Source: Dioscorea cayenensis subsp. rotundata (taxonomy: Eukaryota; Streptophyta; Magnoliopsida; Dioscoreales; Dioscoreaceae). Taken from it: DNA of 64,000 bases. Every line of letters begins with the position of its first letter. The first letter of the stretch is position 1. The stretch covers positions 4,780,649-4,844,648 of the forward strand of contig NC_052487.1 in the NCBI RefSeq assembly GCF_009730915.1. The letters are read 5' to 3'. Positions 1 through 11,100 of this stretch are shown piece by piece. The notes beneath the pieces were generated by a model that worked only from the letters and a program-made list of their open reading frames with translations, did no database searches and was not told the DNA's origin. The translations under genes and the position numbers were made by a program.

Positions 1-492
1 CTACCTGATAAAGTATATGCAAAGCTTCAGAAGTATGATCACATCCCATAATCAATGTATTCCTCGATACAAGAACCCTAGCCCTATAGCCAACTGAGAG
101 GTAAACATCTGCCTCAACTATGGAATTTTTATTGATGTTAAATATCCGACGATCTTGCACAATATTAATCTTGGCACTGCATGATACCAAATCTCTGTAG
201 GTAGGATTCATGTTTGTCTCAGATATTTCTTCAAACAAGTAAAGAGCATGGTCGTCAACCTAGAATTCAGACAACTTACAAGTAGATTTCTGATCTGGAT
301 CTAAGAAGAAGTTGGATGTTGGTGATGGAATAAGCTGAACATTGTTTCTAGAGCTTGGGCTTCAAAATACTTGGAAATGGTTTCCAATGATTGTTCCAAC
401 TTGTTGATCCCTTCTTCTTTTTGAATTAGGCATGCAAGAATTTTATCCAATTTATTTGAGAGATCATTGAGAATATGTTCCATTTCATCCAT
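1..492 (-). other. Unresolved minus-strand coding remnant
   Basis: On the minus strand an ATG at 492 opens a 63-codon stretch that ends at 301. It is rich in Leu, Lys and Glu with a heptad-like pattern (begins MDEMEHILNDLSNKLDKILA), so it may form a coiled coil. Below 301 a second reading stretch with few stops continues to the window edge. The stop at 301 lies within TTCTTCTTAG, which resembles a splice acceptor, so the two parts could be exon and intron, or pieces of a decayed element. I do not recognise the protein. It may be the edge of a host gene or a retroelement fragment. Confidence 0.25.
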
Positions 493-560
493 GATGGGAG
501 TGAGTAGAGAATGAAAGCACCAATGCAATGAACTAATTTTTCGGACAATCTTATAAAGCA

Positions 561-1209
561 ACTCACAGTTGAAATTTACTGGAACTAATACATCAGATGA
601 TGTAATTCATCTAGTCAGAACAGCATCAAATCAAAAAGAGATTATAATTTCAGAACAATAATGAAAGAGTAAGGTTCATACACCCATAAAAGCCATAGAT
701 TTAGCTCCAAATAACAGGTCCTATGCACCAGAAATAGCAACAAGATTTAGAAAACAAGAAAAGATAAATGAGATATAGATTCAGCTCACAGAGATGACTC
801 AATAGCTCCTAACTCGTAGCACAAAACAAGGCTAAGCTTCACAATCTTCTCCCCTACTCCAAGCATCACATTCCTTTTTATAATCCTCTGCCCTGGGATT
901 AGCTATCGTAATCCATATATAGAATACCAATCCCAATGAGTCATTACAATGTATTAATGGTCAGAGTTCCTCATGTAGCTCAATGTGCTTGCCTCTGTGA
1001 TGCTAAATGTGACACTTTAAGGTGAAGAACTAAGCTTTACACTCTCAATCGCATAGTAAGATGCAACTTAAGTATCTCTTTAGCCTTCTTCTTTGTCTTC
1101 AACCCACAATCAACTTGCACAACCATGCAATTGCTTTATTAACTAGCAACTTCTGTGATTTCAAAGCTTCATCTTGCATAATTTCGCTAGCTCCTCTACC
1201 CCCCTTACT
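561..1209. other. No gene seen; region upstream of LINE ORF1
   Basis: No convincing coding stretch. The last part (from about 1040) probably holds the 5' untranslated region of the LINE that follows. I could not place the exact LINE 5' end, because I found no match between this region and the bases just after the LINE 3' A-tract. Confidence 0.4.
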
Positions 1210-2973
1210 ATGGCAAGTGGAGGAGATCCTCCATCTTCATCCTTCCTGAGGAAAACATGGGCGGATGTCGCTGCGACAGCTCTGAAGGGATCTGCAATGT
1301 CTCCATTGGTGGATGGCCCTGTTCTGAGAAAGCTGAAAGCGGGTACCTCTGAGTTCATCCGTTTGGATCGAGAAGCTGTCTCAAGGGCGAGTTTGCATTT
1401 TCAGACGTCACTCTATGGAAAGTTCTTTGGGAAAGCTCCTCCGTTCGAGCAAATCAAAGAAATCCTTAGTTCCAAGTGGAGTGACCTTGGAGCGGTTCAA
1501 GTTTCAGACTTGCCAAATGGATACCTGCTGATTCGGTGTGAGAACCAGGACACCATGCATCGCTTGATGTTTGAAGGTCCCTGGGTACTAAATGGCATCG
1601 TCTTGCAGTTGGCCCCTTATCAGCCGTTTTTCGAGCCGGCATTCACTAAGCTCTCTACAGCAGCAATATGGATTCAACTGCACAACTTACCCATTAAACT
1701 TTGGGATGGGGAGTCTCTGGAGACCGTTTCTGGTTTGTTTGGTCGATTACTTAAAATTGATGATTTTACATTGTCTCTGTCCAGGTCCAAATATGCAAGG
1801 ATTTGTGTTGAGATCGATCTTGCTAAGCCTTTAAAACAAGGGTTTTGGATTGGGGATGACGAACACCGGGTCTTTGTGGTGGTGCTTTACGAACGTCTCC
1901 CTACGTTCTGTTACAAGTGCGGAATAGTAGGTCACGGGTCCAACAACTGCAGCCGCCGAAGCTCGAGGAACCTGGAACCCCCCTCTCAGCCTTAAGGTAA
2001 CGACATGAAAGGTCGGCAATGGCAGGAGGTTAGGGAGGTACCGATTCCGGTGAGTGAAGGCATGGAGGTGGAGTTGGACCCCAGACCGGAGGACATCTCG
2101 GTTGAGGTGGAAAGGTCGGAAGAGCCATTCGAGACGGATTACGGGCCTTGGATGCTGGTTTCGAGAAGGCGAGGTCGCGGAGGAGGACGCGGTGGCGCTG
2201 GTGGTTCCGGAGGTCAGGGATCACGTGTAGCGCATGCGAACTCACGTGATTTCGGCTCTTCCAGTCCCAACGTCTCGAATCTCAGTCCGGGCGATGCATG
2301 CGCGACACGTGGCACTGTGTCGTGGAGAGGAAGGGGTGGTTCGTCTTCGGTCAGAGCGCGTGGCTCGAGGGTCTCAGGAGATGGAACGACTTCTTTTTCT
2401 GATAAAGTTAGCACCAGGTCCCTAGAAACAATCCCTGACACTGTCGTCCTCTTGGAATCTGGTCCAGAGAGAGGCACGTCTTCAAAAGCTGGTAGGGTAA
2501 TGGCTACCAAGAATTCCTTGGCTTTGGTTTCCTTGCCGAGTTCCAAGGGTATAGTGCAATCTGACAAGCTCCCTGTGGTCTGTCCCAAGGCCACTAGCAA
2601 AGGCAAAGAGGTGGACTCTGAGTCTATGGTGCTTTCTGGTCCTTCTCCCATTCTTCGTACTTCTTCCTCCTTGACGGAAGGCCTGGAGAACGGAGATCCC
2701 CCGGAAGGCCACCAGATGTTGGTAGATAAAGTCCTTCTAGCTTTACAACCTTCTGTACAGGTCTCCAGCGATTCTGATCACGAAATGAGTGATTCAGAAA
2801 AAGTTGATGGTGATTCAGTAGAAGCTGAAGACCCTATGGAGCCGGAGGATTCATTGACTTTGGTCCAGTTTCAGAGTAAACATCGTAAGGAAGCTTTATC
2901 CAGAAAGATAGCCCAGAATCAGATGACCTCCCACAAGAAAGGAAGGGTGGTCACTGATGGGGAAGTTTCTTGA
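1210..2973 (+). pseudogene. LINE ORF1 (DUF4283-type nucleic-acid-binding protein), one in-frame stop
   Basis: The first ATG in a good context is at 1210 (MASGGDPPSSSF). A WADVA motif follows, then a DUF4283-like domain (about residues 40-210) and a zinc knuckle, CYKCGIVGHGSNNC, with C-x2-C-x4-H-x4-C spacing just before a TAA at 1993-1995. Reading resumes in the same frame, with an ATG at 2005, and runs to 2973. It passes a YGPWMLVSRRRGRGGGRGG stretch (basic, Gly-rich) and an acidic Ser-rich tail. In this family ORF1 coats the element RNA. Because both halves are in one frame, a single base change explains the break. Two separate ORFs are possible but less likely, since the knuckle and the GPWM motif normally sit in one protein. 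Confidence 0.9.
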
Positions 2974-3106
2974 GTGCTCTCTTGTCTTCTTCTTGAGTTT
3001 TGCTCCTGTCTGTTTTGTCTCTTTGATGTTCAGGATCTTTCTTGAGTTTATAGTCCTTTGCCGTTCTTATTTTGTTATCATTTTTGTTTCTATGTTTTTA
3101 GATTGA
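2974..3106 (+). other. LINE inter-ORF spacer
   Basis: A T-rich spacer between the ORF1 stop and the open frame of ORF2. An in-frame TGA at 3104-3106 sets the upstream limit of ORF2. I saw no separate promoter or gene. Confidence 0.6.
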
Positions 3107-6100
3107 GCTAAAATAATATGTTGGAATTGTAGGGGAATTTCGGGTCGTGATACCACGTCCAGGATCCTGCACCTTAAGAGGAAGTTTAAACCGCTATTGA
3201 TATGTTTAGTTGAGACTAGAGCTAATGACATCAGGCTTCAGAGATTTTGTTCTAAACTCAAGTCTCGTTGGAAGTGGGCTGCCATTCTGGCTGAAGGGTT
3301 CTCTGGTGGGATTATCACGATTTGGAATCACAATATAGGATTTGTCACCCCTCTGGTAAGATCTAGATTTGCCCTCCACTTGATTATTACCTCGGGGTAT
3401 TCCAGGAATTGGATTGTTTCTATGATCTATAACTCTAATTCTATACAAGACCAACGTATATTCTGGAATGAGCTATCAGGTATGAGTTTGTTAAATACGC
3501 CTTGGTTAATTTTGGGTGATTTTAATGCGGTTATCTCACAGGAGGAACATAGGGGCGGTTCTCATTATTACTACACCAGGAAAGCTGAAGCATTTACTGA
3601 TTTCATCGTCACTAACAATTTGTTGACTTTTAACTTCATAGGATCCCATTTTACCTGTTGCAATAACCAGCAAGGTTTGGCAAGAAGATGGGCTCGCCTC
3701 GACCGTTGTCTTGTTAATTTGGTTTGGGCTAACAATTTTGATTCATGCTTAGTTAAACATATGCCTAGATATCTTTCGGACCATTCTCCTTTGCTCTTAA
3801 ATTTGATTCCTCGTAATTATGGTAAAAAGAAAATTTTCCGTTTTGAAAATTATTGGTTTGACCATGTGGGATGTCATGATGCAGTTAGGGAAGCTTGGAG
3901 ATTTAATACTTATTCTAATCCTATGCAAGCTATTACTCACTTCCTGTCCCGCACTAGACATAAGCTCTTAAGTTGGAAAGCTGAAGGGATTCAGCCTATT
4001 GATTCCAATATTGAGAAGCTGGAAAGGAAGATTAGTGAAGCAGAGTCTAAGGATGGTTCGGATAAAGGTATGGACATGTCCCCTCAATCTCTCACCACTC
4101 TCTATAATAATTTATCGGCTCTTCATAGACAGAATGATACTAAATGGGCCCAACGAGCCAGGCTTCAGTGGGTCCAAAATGGTGATAATAATTCCTCTTT
4201 CTTTTTTAATTCTGTCCATTTTCGTAATCATTATAATTCTATTACTAATATCTTGGATCTGAATGGAGTTACTCGTACTGATCACATGGGCATTACTAGT
4301 AGTTTTGTTAGTTATTTTTCAGATCTCTGGATGGATCCGTTTGGAGTCTCTCATGAGGAATTGATTAGCTTACTTCCTAATGAGATTCCTCAACTTTCAG
4401 TCACTGACGGAGAAATTTTGACCAAAGAGGTAAGTAAGATTGAGGTTTTTGAAGCTCTCCAATCCCTTCCTAAGGGTAAGAGTCCTGGGCCAGATGGTTT
4501 TAATGCTGAATTCTTTCGCTTCTATTGGAATGAGATTGGGGATTCTGTTGTCTCTGCAGTCAGGTATTTCTTTAATAATAATGTTATGCCTTGCTCTTGG
4601 GGTAGAACTCATATTGCTTTGATTCCCAAATCTTTTAACCCCAGATGTCCTACTGATTATCGTCCTATCTCTTTATGTAATGTGCGCTATAAATTAATTT
4701 CTAAAATTCTTGCTAATCGACTGAAAGGTATCTTGCCTAAGTTGATTGGCAAAGAACAGTGCAGTTTTGTTCATGGTCGGTCTCCCTTTGATAACATAAT
4801 TACCCTTCAAGAAGTGGCTCATTCGATTGACAATGACCTTAACCCCCCTAGGATGTTGGTTAACTTAGATATTGCTAAAGCATACGACACTATGAGCTTG
4901 TCTGTAATTCTTGCTACTTTGGTTAAAATGGGGTTTCCTAGTAGATGGATTGGTTGGATCAAAACTTGTATCAGTTATGTTTCCTATGCTATCTTAATCA
5001 ATAAAATTCCTTCTAATTGGTTTATTGCTAGTAGAGGTATTCGGCAGGGAGATCCTGTATCTCCCTACCTTTTCATTCTTGTTGCCCAAAACCTCACAAC
5101 AATGCTTAATTATGCCTTACATGCCAACATGATTCCTGGTTTCTGCTCTAGACTTAGCAACAACTTCAATCATTTGATGTATACTGATGACCTGATTCTC
5201 ATCACAAAGGCATCTAGGAAATCTGCTAGGAATATTAATCGGTGTCTCAATTTCTATGGCAACATTATTGGGCAAAGAGTCAACAACTTCAAATCTGAAA
5301 TTATTTTTCCTTCTAGATTTAATACTCATCTGGCCAGTAGAATATCTAAAATTTTAGATTACAAGCTTGGTTCTTTCCCTGTCAAATACCTGGGCATCTT
5401 GATTTCTCCAAAGAGGTTGGCACTCTCTTGTTTCAATGCTATGATTGACAAGATTGAGAAGTCAATTTCTTTCTGGAAGAGATCTAGAATATCTAAAGCA
5501 GGGAAGACCATCCTTATAAATTCCTCTGTTATGACAGCTCCTTTATATTACCTTTCAGTGTATCTTGTTCCTAAATTTGTTCTTGATTGCATTTCCAAAG
5601 CTGCTAGAGCTCTGTTTTGGGCCAAAGATAGCAATCGAAATGGCATCAGCTTGGTCAGTTGGAATGAGATTACTCTTAACCGTGCTGAGGGGGGGTCTGT
5701 CAATTCGAAACTTGGGCCTTTCTAAAATATCCCTGATGGCTAAAAATGTTTTTCATGTGCTTAATAAGCATTCAGTTTGGTGGGTTGATTTGATGGTTCA
5801 CAAATATGGTCCCTTTGATATTTGGCATGGTTCTATCCCAGCTTAGTGCTCTTGGTTCTAAAGAGGTTTGTATCGTACTGCTCTATTTATTAGACCATTC
5901 CTTTGGATGAATCACATTAATCCTGCTTCGACTTCTTTTTTGAATGATCCTTGTTATTTTGAAATCCCAATTAATCTTAAGCTGACTTTCTTAAACATGG
6001 ACATTGACTATAGGGAATTTCAGATTAATGATCTTTTAGTGGACATACACTGGAATCTTGATAGCTTACATATAGTGTTTGGCAATAATCTTAATGATAA

Positions 6101-7202
6101 CCTTCTCTGCCAAAGTTCTGTAAATTATGAGATCAGTAATCACTGGGTTTGGTTTCCCAATTCCAAAGGATCTAAAGTTGCTAATAAGATTTACTCTTTT
6201 TTCAATCATTGTAAGGGTTCTGCAGATTCATGGGATGGTTGGGGCAAGATTTGGAGGCTCAATGTGGCTCCTCGTGTCAAACATTTCACTTGGTTACTGT
6301 TGCATAATGCAGTCCAAACAATGGAATATTTGTACCATTTAAATCTGGGTCCTCAGACCATGTGCACATTTTGCAACCTGCTTCCTGAGTCGGCTGAGCA
6401 CCTCTTTCTTAAATGCCACAAGTCTCAACAGATTTGGAATCTAACATGTTCGATCATTGGCAAGCCTATTAACCTGTCACAGGGAATCTCATCGGGGCTT
6501 TGGCTGGATCAGGAGATGTCGGGCAATGATTCACATATCCAATCGGTGATTGCAGCTACAGTTTGGTTCATTTGGAAGGCCAGGTGTAATCGTATTTTCA
6601 AATTGGAAGAGCTTGATTGTCAACTGGTATCGATTAGAGCTACTGGTCACGTCAGGGAGTATTCTTATGCCTCTCCTTTGCATTTGAGAAATAATTTCAT
6701 CATACATAATTTCACTCATGCTAATAGTCCAATCATGATGATAGCCTATGCTCATAATACTAATTTAACTACTGCGGGTCTTGGTTTTGTGGTTTTTGAA
6801 TCTAATTCCAGTATGATTTGTTCTGGCTGCTGTGGGAGTCCAGTGATCACTGATTTAGAAGCAACAGTCTGTGCCTTGTCTTTTGCCTTGCAGAGCATTC
6901 ATAATTGGGGCCTGAATTGCTTTGTCAAGACAATCCTGTCATCAAGTGCTATGCTTATCACAAAAATCCAACAGGAAACACTGACTGAGGACTGGAGGAT
7001 TGATCTGCAGATTCAGAATATTAAAAAGCTACTAGATGAGATGGGGTCTCCTTCTCTCCATTCCATCCCCTTGAGTTGGAACAGGGCTGCGTATGCTCTT
7101 GCATTACATGGACTCCAGCACCATGAAGTTTCTCTTTTCCACCGAGGTCAAGATCTTCCCAGATGGCTGATGAAGATTCTTAGACCCTTTGGTTTTTGTT
7201 AG
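3107..7202 (+). pseudogene. LINE ORF2: endonuclease, reverse transcriptase, zinc-binding, RNase H-like
   Basis: The frame opens after the TGA at 3104 and reads AKIICWNCRGISGRD, the usual start of plant LINE endonucleases, but with no ATG. Endonuclease residues are visible: VETRA (Glu), LGDFNAV (Asp, Asn), RLDR and SDHSPL. Reverse transcriptase motifs follow: IPKS, DYRPISLCN, LDIAKAYD, GIRQGDPVSPYLF and MYTDDLILI, which holds the catalytic Asp pair. A run of seven G at 5689-5695 carries one extra base and shifts the frame. In the shifted frame the protein continues GGLSIRNLGLSKISL, then meets TAG at 5844-5846 and TAA at 5859-5861 (in the usual SWFWRGL motif). It then runs open from 5862 to 7202 with a zf-RVT-like region (CTFCN, then HLFLKC) and an RNase H-like end. 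The protein would nick target DNA and copy the LINE RNA in place. Confidence 0.93.
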
Positions 7203-7358
7203 TTCTTTTAGAGTTGTTCCTTAGTCTTTTTTAGTTTCTTGTTCTTTTGTTTTTTGTCTTGATGTATTTTGTTTGTGTTTTTTTCTCTTTGGTTTGTATC
7301 TAAACTAATTGTATACTTTTTTTTATTTAATAAAATAGAGAGCTCTTCCCCAAAAAAA
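7203..7358 (+). other. LINE 3' untranslated region and A-tract
   Basis: T-rich tail after the ORF2 stop, with TAATAAAATAG near the end and a final CTCTTCCCC followed by seven A (7352-7358). A short terminal A-tract of this kind marks the 3' end of many plant LINEs. Confidence 0.75.
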
Positions 7359-7929
7359 TGATTGATTAGTAAGTCATTTGACTTCCATGTGAGTGGGTTC
7401 GATTTATAAACTTCAAACTTCAACTTTTTTAAGTTTTAATTCTTAATCTATAAACAAATAATATTGTCAATTATTACAATAAAACATATTTAATATGAAT
7501 AAGAGTTAGTCCAAATAGTCAAAGCTTGTGTTACTTAAATAAATAATTTTAAATTTAAATATTCATGTAGGTAAAAAAATATTTATTGTGAGAGATTTAT
7601 TTTTTAAAGAACTCTCAATAACCGATTTTGGTTTTGAGATGGTAATTTCTACATATAAAAACACACATAATACCGTAACTACTAATTTAATCAACACATT
7701 CCTCTTTGGTTTAAAAAAATAATAAAACATGATCAGTGAAAAAAACCTCTTAGGAAGATCCCACAAAATCACAGATTAAACAAATGATCATAATAATGTG
7801 ATATCACTAAACAAGGATATCAATGCCTCACTCTCTTTTGTACACCTTCCCTAACCACCAGTGTCTTCATGACAAGTGAAAAGAGACAAAGCCCACCCCT
7901 TTGCTTCTCCCAAATACCTACAGTTTCTT

Positions 7930-7930
<1 letters not shown>
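7359..7930. other. Intergenic region upstream of the TBL gene
   Basis: AT-rich with no coding signal. It presumably holds the TBL promoter. I could not single out a TATA box at a convincing distance from the leader. Confidence 0.5.

Positions 7931-7932
<2 letters not shown>

Positions 7933-7970
<38 letters not shown>
7933..7970 (+). repeat. (TC)19 microsatellite in the TBL leader
   Basis: Nineteen TC units about 110 bp upstream of the TBL start codon. Pyrimidine-rich CT tracts are common in plant leaders and core promoters, and long ones are usually polymorphic in length. Confidence 0.95.
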
Positions 7971-7976
<6 letters not shown>

Positions 7977-8069
7977 ATTGGTTTTCCTTTCATTCCAGCC
8001 AATAAAGGTGCGAACTTTGCACACTTTTATATGGTTTTTTCACGAGAATTGTGAGTGAGTGAGAGATAG

Positions 8070-8144
8070 ATGGTGAGGAGATGGGTTGGTGGGATTGGGA
8101 TCGTTGGCCGTTGCTTCAGAGGAGAGGAAACCATATGTTTGTGA
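8070..8144 (+). CDS. Upstream ORF overlapping the TBL start
   Basis: An ATG at 8070 opens a 24-codon frame ending with TGA at 8142-8144. It is in a different frame from the main start at 8081 and overlaps it. Its context is moderate (T at -3, G at +4), while the main ATG has G at -3 and G at +4. If the transcript starts upstream, scanning ribosomes would meet this ATG first and could be diverted past the main start. It matters only if the mRNA includes it, which I cannot tell. Confidence 0.4.
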   Translation: MVRRWVGGIGIVGRCFRGEETICL

Positions 8145-11100
8145 AGCTCTTTGTGGCCCTGCTTCTCGTGGGCTTCTCATTCCGTTTCTTCTTCGCCTCT
8201 GATTCATTTTCGTCTTTGCCGTTGTCCCAGCCGGAGGAAGTTGAAGATGTGAGGGAGGTTATTGCAGGTATTTTATTTCTTTTAAAGATTTGGTTTTGAT
8301 TGTATGGATCTGCTTTGGGATGTGGAAAGGTGGGATCTTGTGGTGTTCTTGTGGGGGATTTTGGATAATAATCTGCATTGTTTGTGTGAATCGAAGCGAT
8401 TGGTTTCGTGAATTTTTTTTGTTGAAGATGTTTGGTTTGTTATTAAGATGACAAATTTGTTTAGGTATATGAATCTAAGCAGGAAGAAAATGCAAACATA
8501 GTGAAGATATAAAGGTTTTTCATGGTCTCTGTTTTTGTGCTGGAATGTATTGAAGTATACTGTCGGAATTCTTAATCTGTACTACGGATTTTGGTTTTCA
8601 ATGGAGAATGTCCTGTTGTAGATTTCCAAGCAAACATGAATAATTATGTTGCCAAAATATGATATAATTTATGCCTTGTTTGTGGATATCTACAAGAGAA
8701 TATAAAGAATTTGTTGTGTATGGGTTAGGAGAATGTATGCTATGTTGTTCTTTTTTGTTCTGTTCTTGCCTTTGGCGTTATCGGGAAATTGTCTTCATTG
8801 TCCTTCTTTTCGAAGGATTTAAAGGCTTAAAAATTTTGATGGTCATCTTGAACTCACCTAAAGACACGTCTAAACTTGCCTGGATTGATGTTCGTTGGAG
8901 TATTATTATTTGTTCTTGTGGGTGAAAAATATGGAGCACTTTCACAAATTTGTTTTTAGCTTGGGGAGCGAGTTAAGGTAGAAATGGAGCTGGAAATGTT
9001 AGAATCGTGTATATAAAAGAAGCAAAATAGTTGCGGGCATCATCAACGATTGTATCAAACACCCACAAAATCTTTGAATGCATAATTCATAATTTTCTTT
9101 GGGCTTTAAATAATGACCATGAATTAGTTTGTCTGTGGAGTTTTTTTTGACTTATTTGTGGTCAGCGTGAATGGCTGGATCAATTCCTATATGGATCTAC
9201 ATGCAAGTGCATAAGTCACTTGTCTTTTTTATGCTATTTATGTATGGAAAAACATTTATTGGTGGATTTGGTTGCTTGAGCTAATCAGACTTTTCTTCAA
9301 GTTATACTTCAAATTTATTTGTAGAATGATTTGGTTAATGTGAAATCCTAGCAAAAGAATTTAATGGGTTTGCATTATATATTTATATATATTTTTTAAC
9401 TCAGTAATTATCTTATATTCTCTTTAACTAAGGAATCAAAGCATAAAAATGCTAATGCTAATTTTTTATTCAATGAAAATTTACCTTTTTGAACTTGTAT
9501 TCACTACAAGCATGCTCTGATATAACCTCATGAAAATTGCAAGTCACAGACCTTGTAATTTGAATAAGTTGGTTCGTTTGTCAAGTTTGATGTCATATAA
9601 TCATTCGTTCCAAGCATGATGTTTATCTTTATTTGGTTTCAGATTCTGACCCATTAGATAATGACTTTGCCTCAAATACATCTGTTCCAGAAGTAGCATT
9701 ACAGGATGGGATAGAATATCGTCAAAAAGGTACAGCAATTCAATTAGTATGCATTTTATTTAAATCTTTTGTATCTTTCTTTTTTATTCAAGTTTGGAAT
9801 GCTAACAAGCTGAACAAATTTCTGATACAGATAAATGTGATTTATTTACGGGAGAGTGGGTCTCAAACCCCTCAGGACCAGCTTATACAAATGAGAGCTG
9901 TTCTTTTATTGAACCTCCTCAAAATTGTATGAAGAATGGGCGACCTGATACAGGTTATTTGTATTGGAGATGGAAGCCATATGGTTGCGATGTTCCTCTT
10001 TTTGATGCAGAGAAATTTTTGAATGTCATGCGAAATAAATCTTGGGCATTGATTGGTGATTCTATTCTCCGCAACCATGTCCAGTCGTTGATTTGCCTTC
10101 TTGTTAAGGTGCAGTTCTGATTTCTCTGCTGAATTCTGTTGCTTCTGATGCTAAATCTGAATAAACTAAGCATGCAGAAATTGTAATTTAGCTGCAAAAT
10201 TTCAACATTAATTGATTCATATATAACTGATCATAAAGATATGAATGTTTATTATGTCTTGATTAATTTATATCTGGTTTTTGAACCTTGTATGTGTATT
10301 ACAAGTTCCAATAACGACCCTTGCGGGTGAAGTTTAGTAAGCATTTGTGTTTGGGAAAGCTTTCAAGTTTTATCAGCTCATTTTAGTTAAATTTACTCAA
10401 AACTTTATAATTCTAATACTTATGTCTATCTTTTAGATTGTTGTCTATTACCATGCTATTGGATTGCATATAAACTTTGATACCTATTGATTTTACCTTA
10501 TATCCCTTGTTGCATTTAACGCATTAGTTGCCTTCTTTAATAAAAATATAAGAGCTTTTTGTTACTATGTGTTTGCAAACTGATATATTTTATTTCGAAT
10601 ATTGTTTATGTGACTCAAGTAAGATCTTTTCCTTCCAAGTTTCTTCACTTAAGTAGTTTGATCAAGAATACGAGCTGCTTGATGATCTTCCGTTTCATAT
10701 CATATATTGCTTTAGCTCAAAAATTTCATTTTGTGTATGCTTATTCATCTTGTGAAGGGTCGACTTTTACCATATCCTGCTTATCCATTTGTTGTGAAAG
10801 GCCATTCCAATGAAATTTGGCATGCTCTATTGAGAACCAATCTTTCATTTTATCTTTTTATGTTGAAATTTATAAGTTAAAGGTGCCAAGCTTTGAAAAG
10901 AAGCTTAGTCAGTCCGCACATCTGACCAACTCTGTTTAATGATCTTTAAGTGCTAGCGTGTGATGTCATACAAGTTTTTTATTGTTGAAACTGGAAGAAG
11001 TGACTAAATATGAAATTTGGGCAAAATCTCTTTTTGGTATAAAGTGGTTACTTAATCTATAAGATATTCTTACTTGAGGTGGTATCAGAAGGAAATCTTG

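Larger units (their letters stand above)
1210..7358 (+). mobile_element. LINE (L1-type non-LTR retrotransposon), nearly full length, inactive
   Basis: The order is typical of plant L1-type LINEs: ORF1 with a DUF4283-like RNA-binding region and a CCHC knuckle, then ORF2 with endonuclease, reverse transcriptase, zf-RVT-type zinc-binding region and an RNase H-like end, then an untranslated tail ending in CCCC and seven A. Damage is light: one in-frame stop in ORF1, and one single-base frameshift plus two in-frame stops in ORF2, with no ATG at the expected start of ORF2. No truncation is seen through the coding part. The 5' limit is uncertain (1210 is the ORF1 ATG, not the element end), and I found no target-site duplication. 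Confidence 0.93.

Noticed and set aside
1000..1210. Target-site duplication for the LINE
   Set aside because: The bases after the A-tract (TGATTGATTAGTAAG) have no convincing match upstream of ORF1.
7359..7410. tRNA-like B-box (GGGTTCGATT) after the LINE tail, suggesting a SINE or tRNA
   Set aside because: No A-box at the right distance, no cloverleaf and no second end; it remains a chance resemblance.
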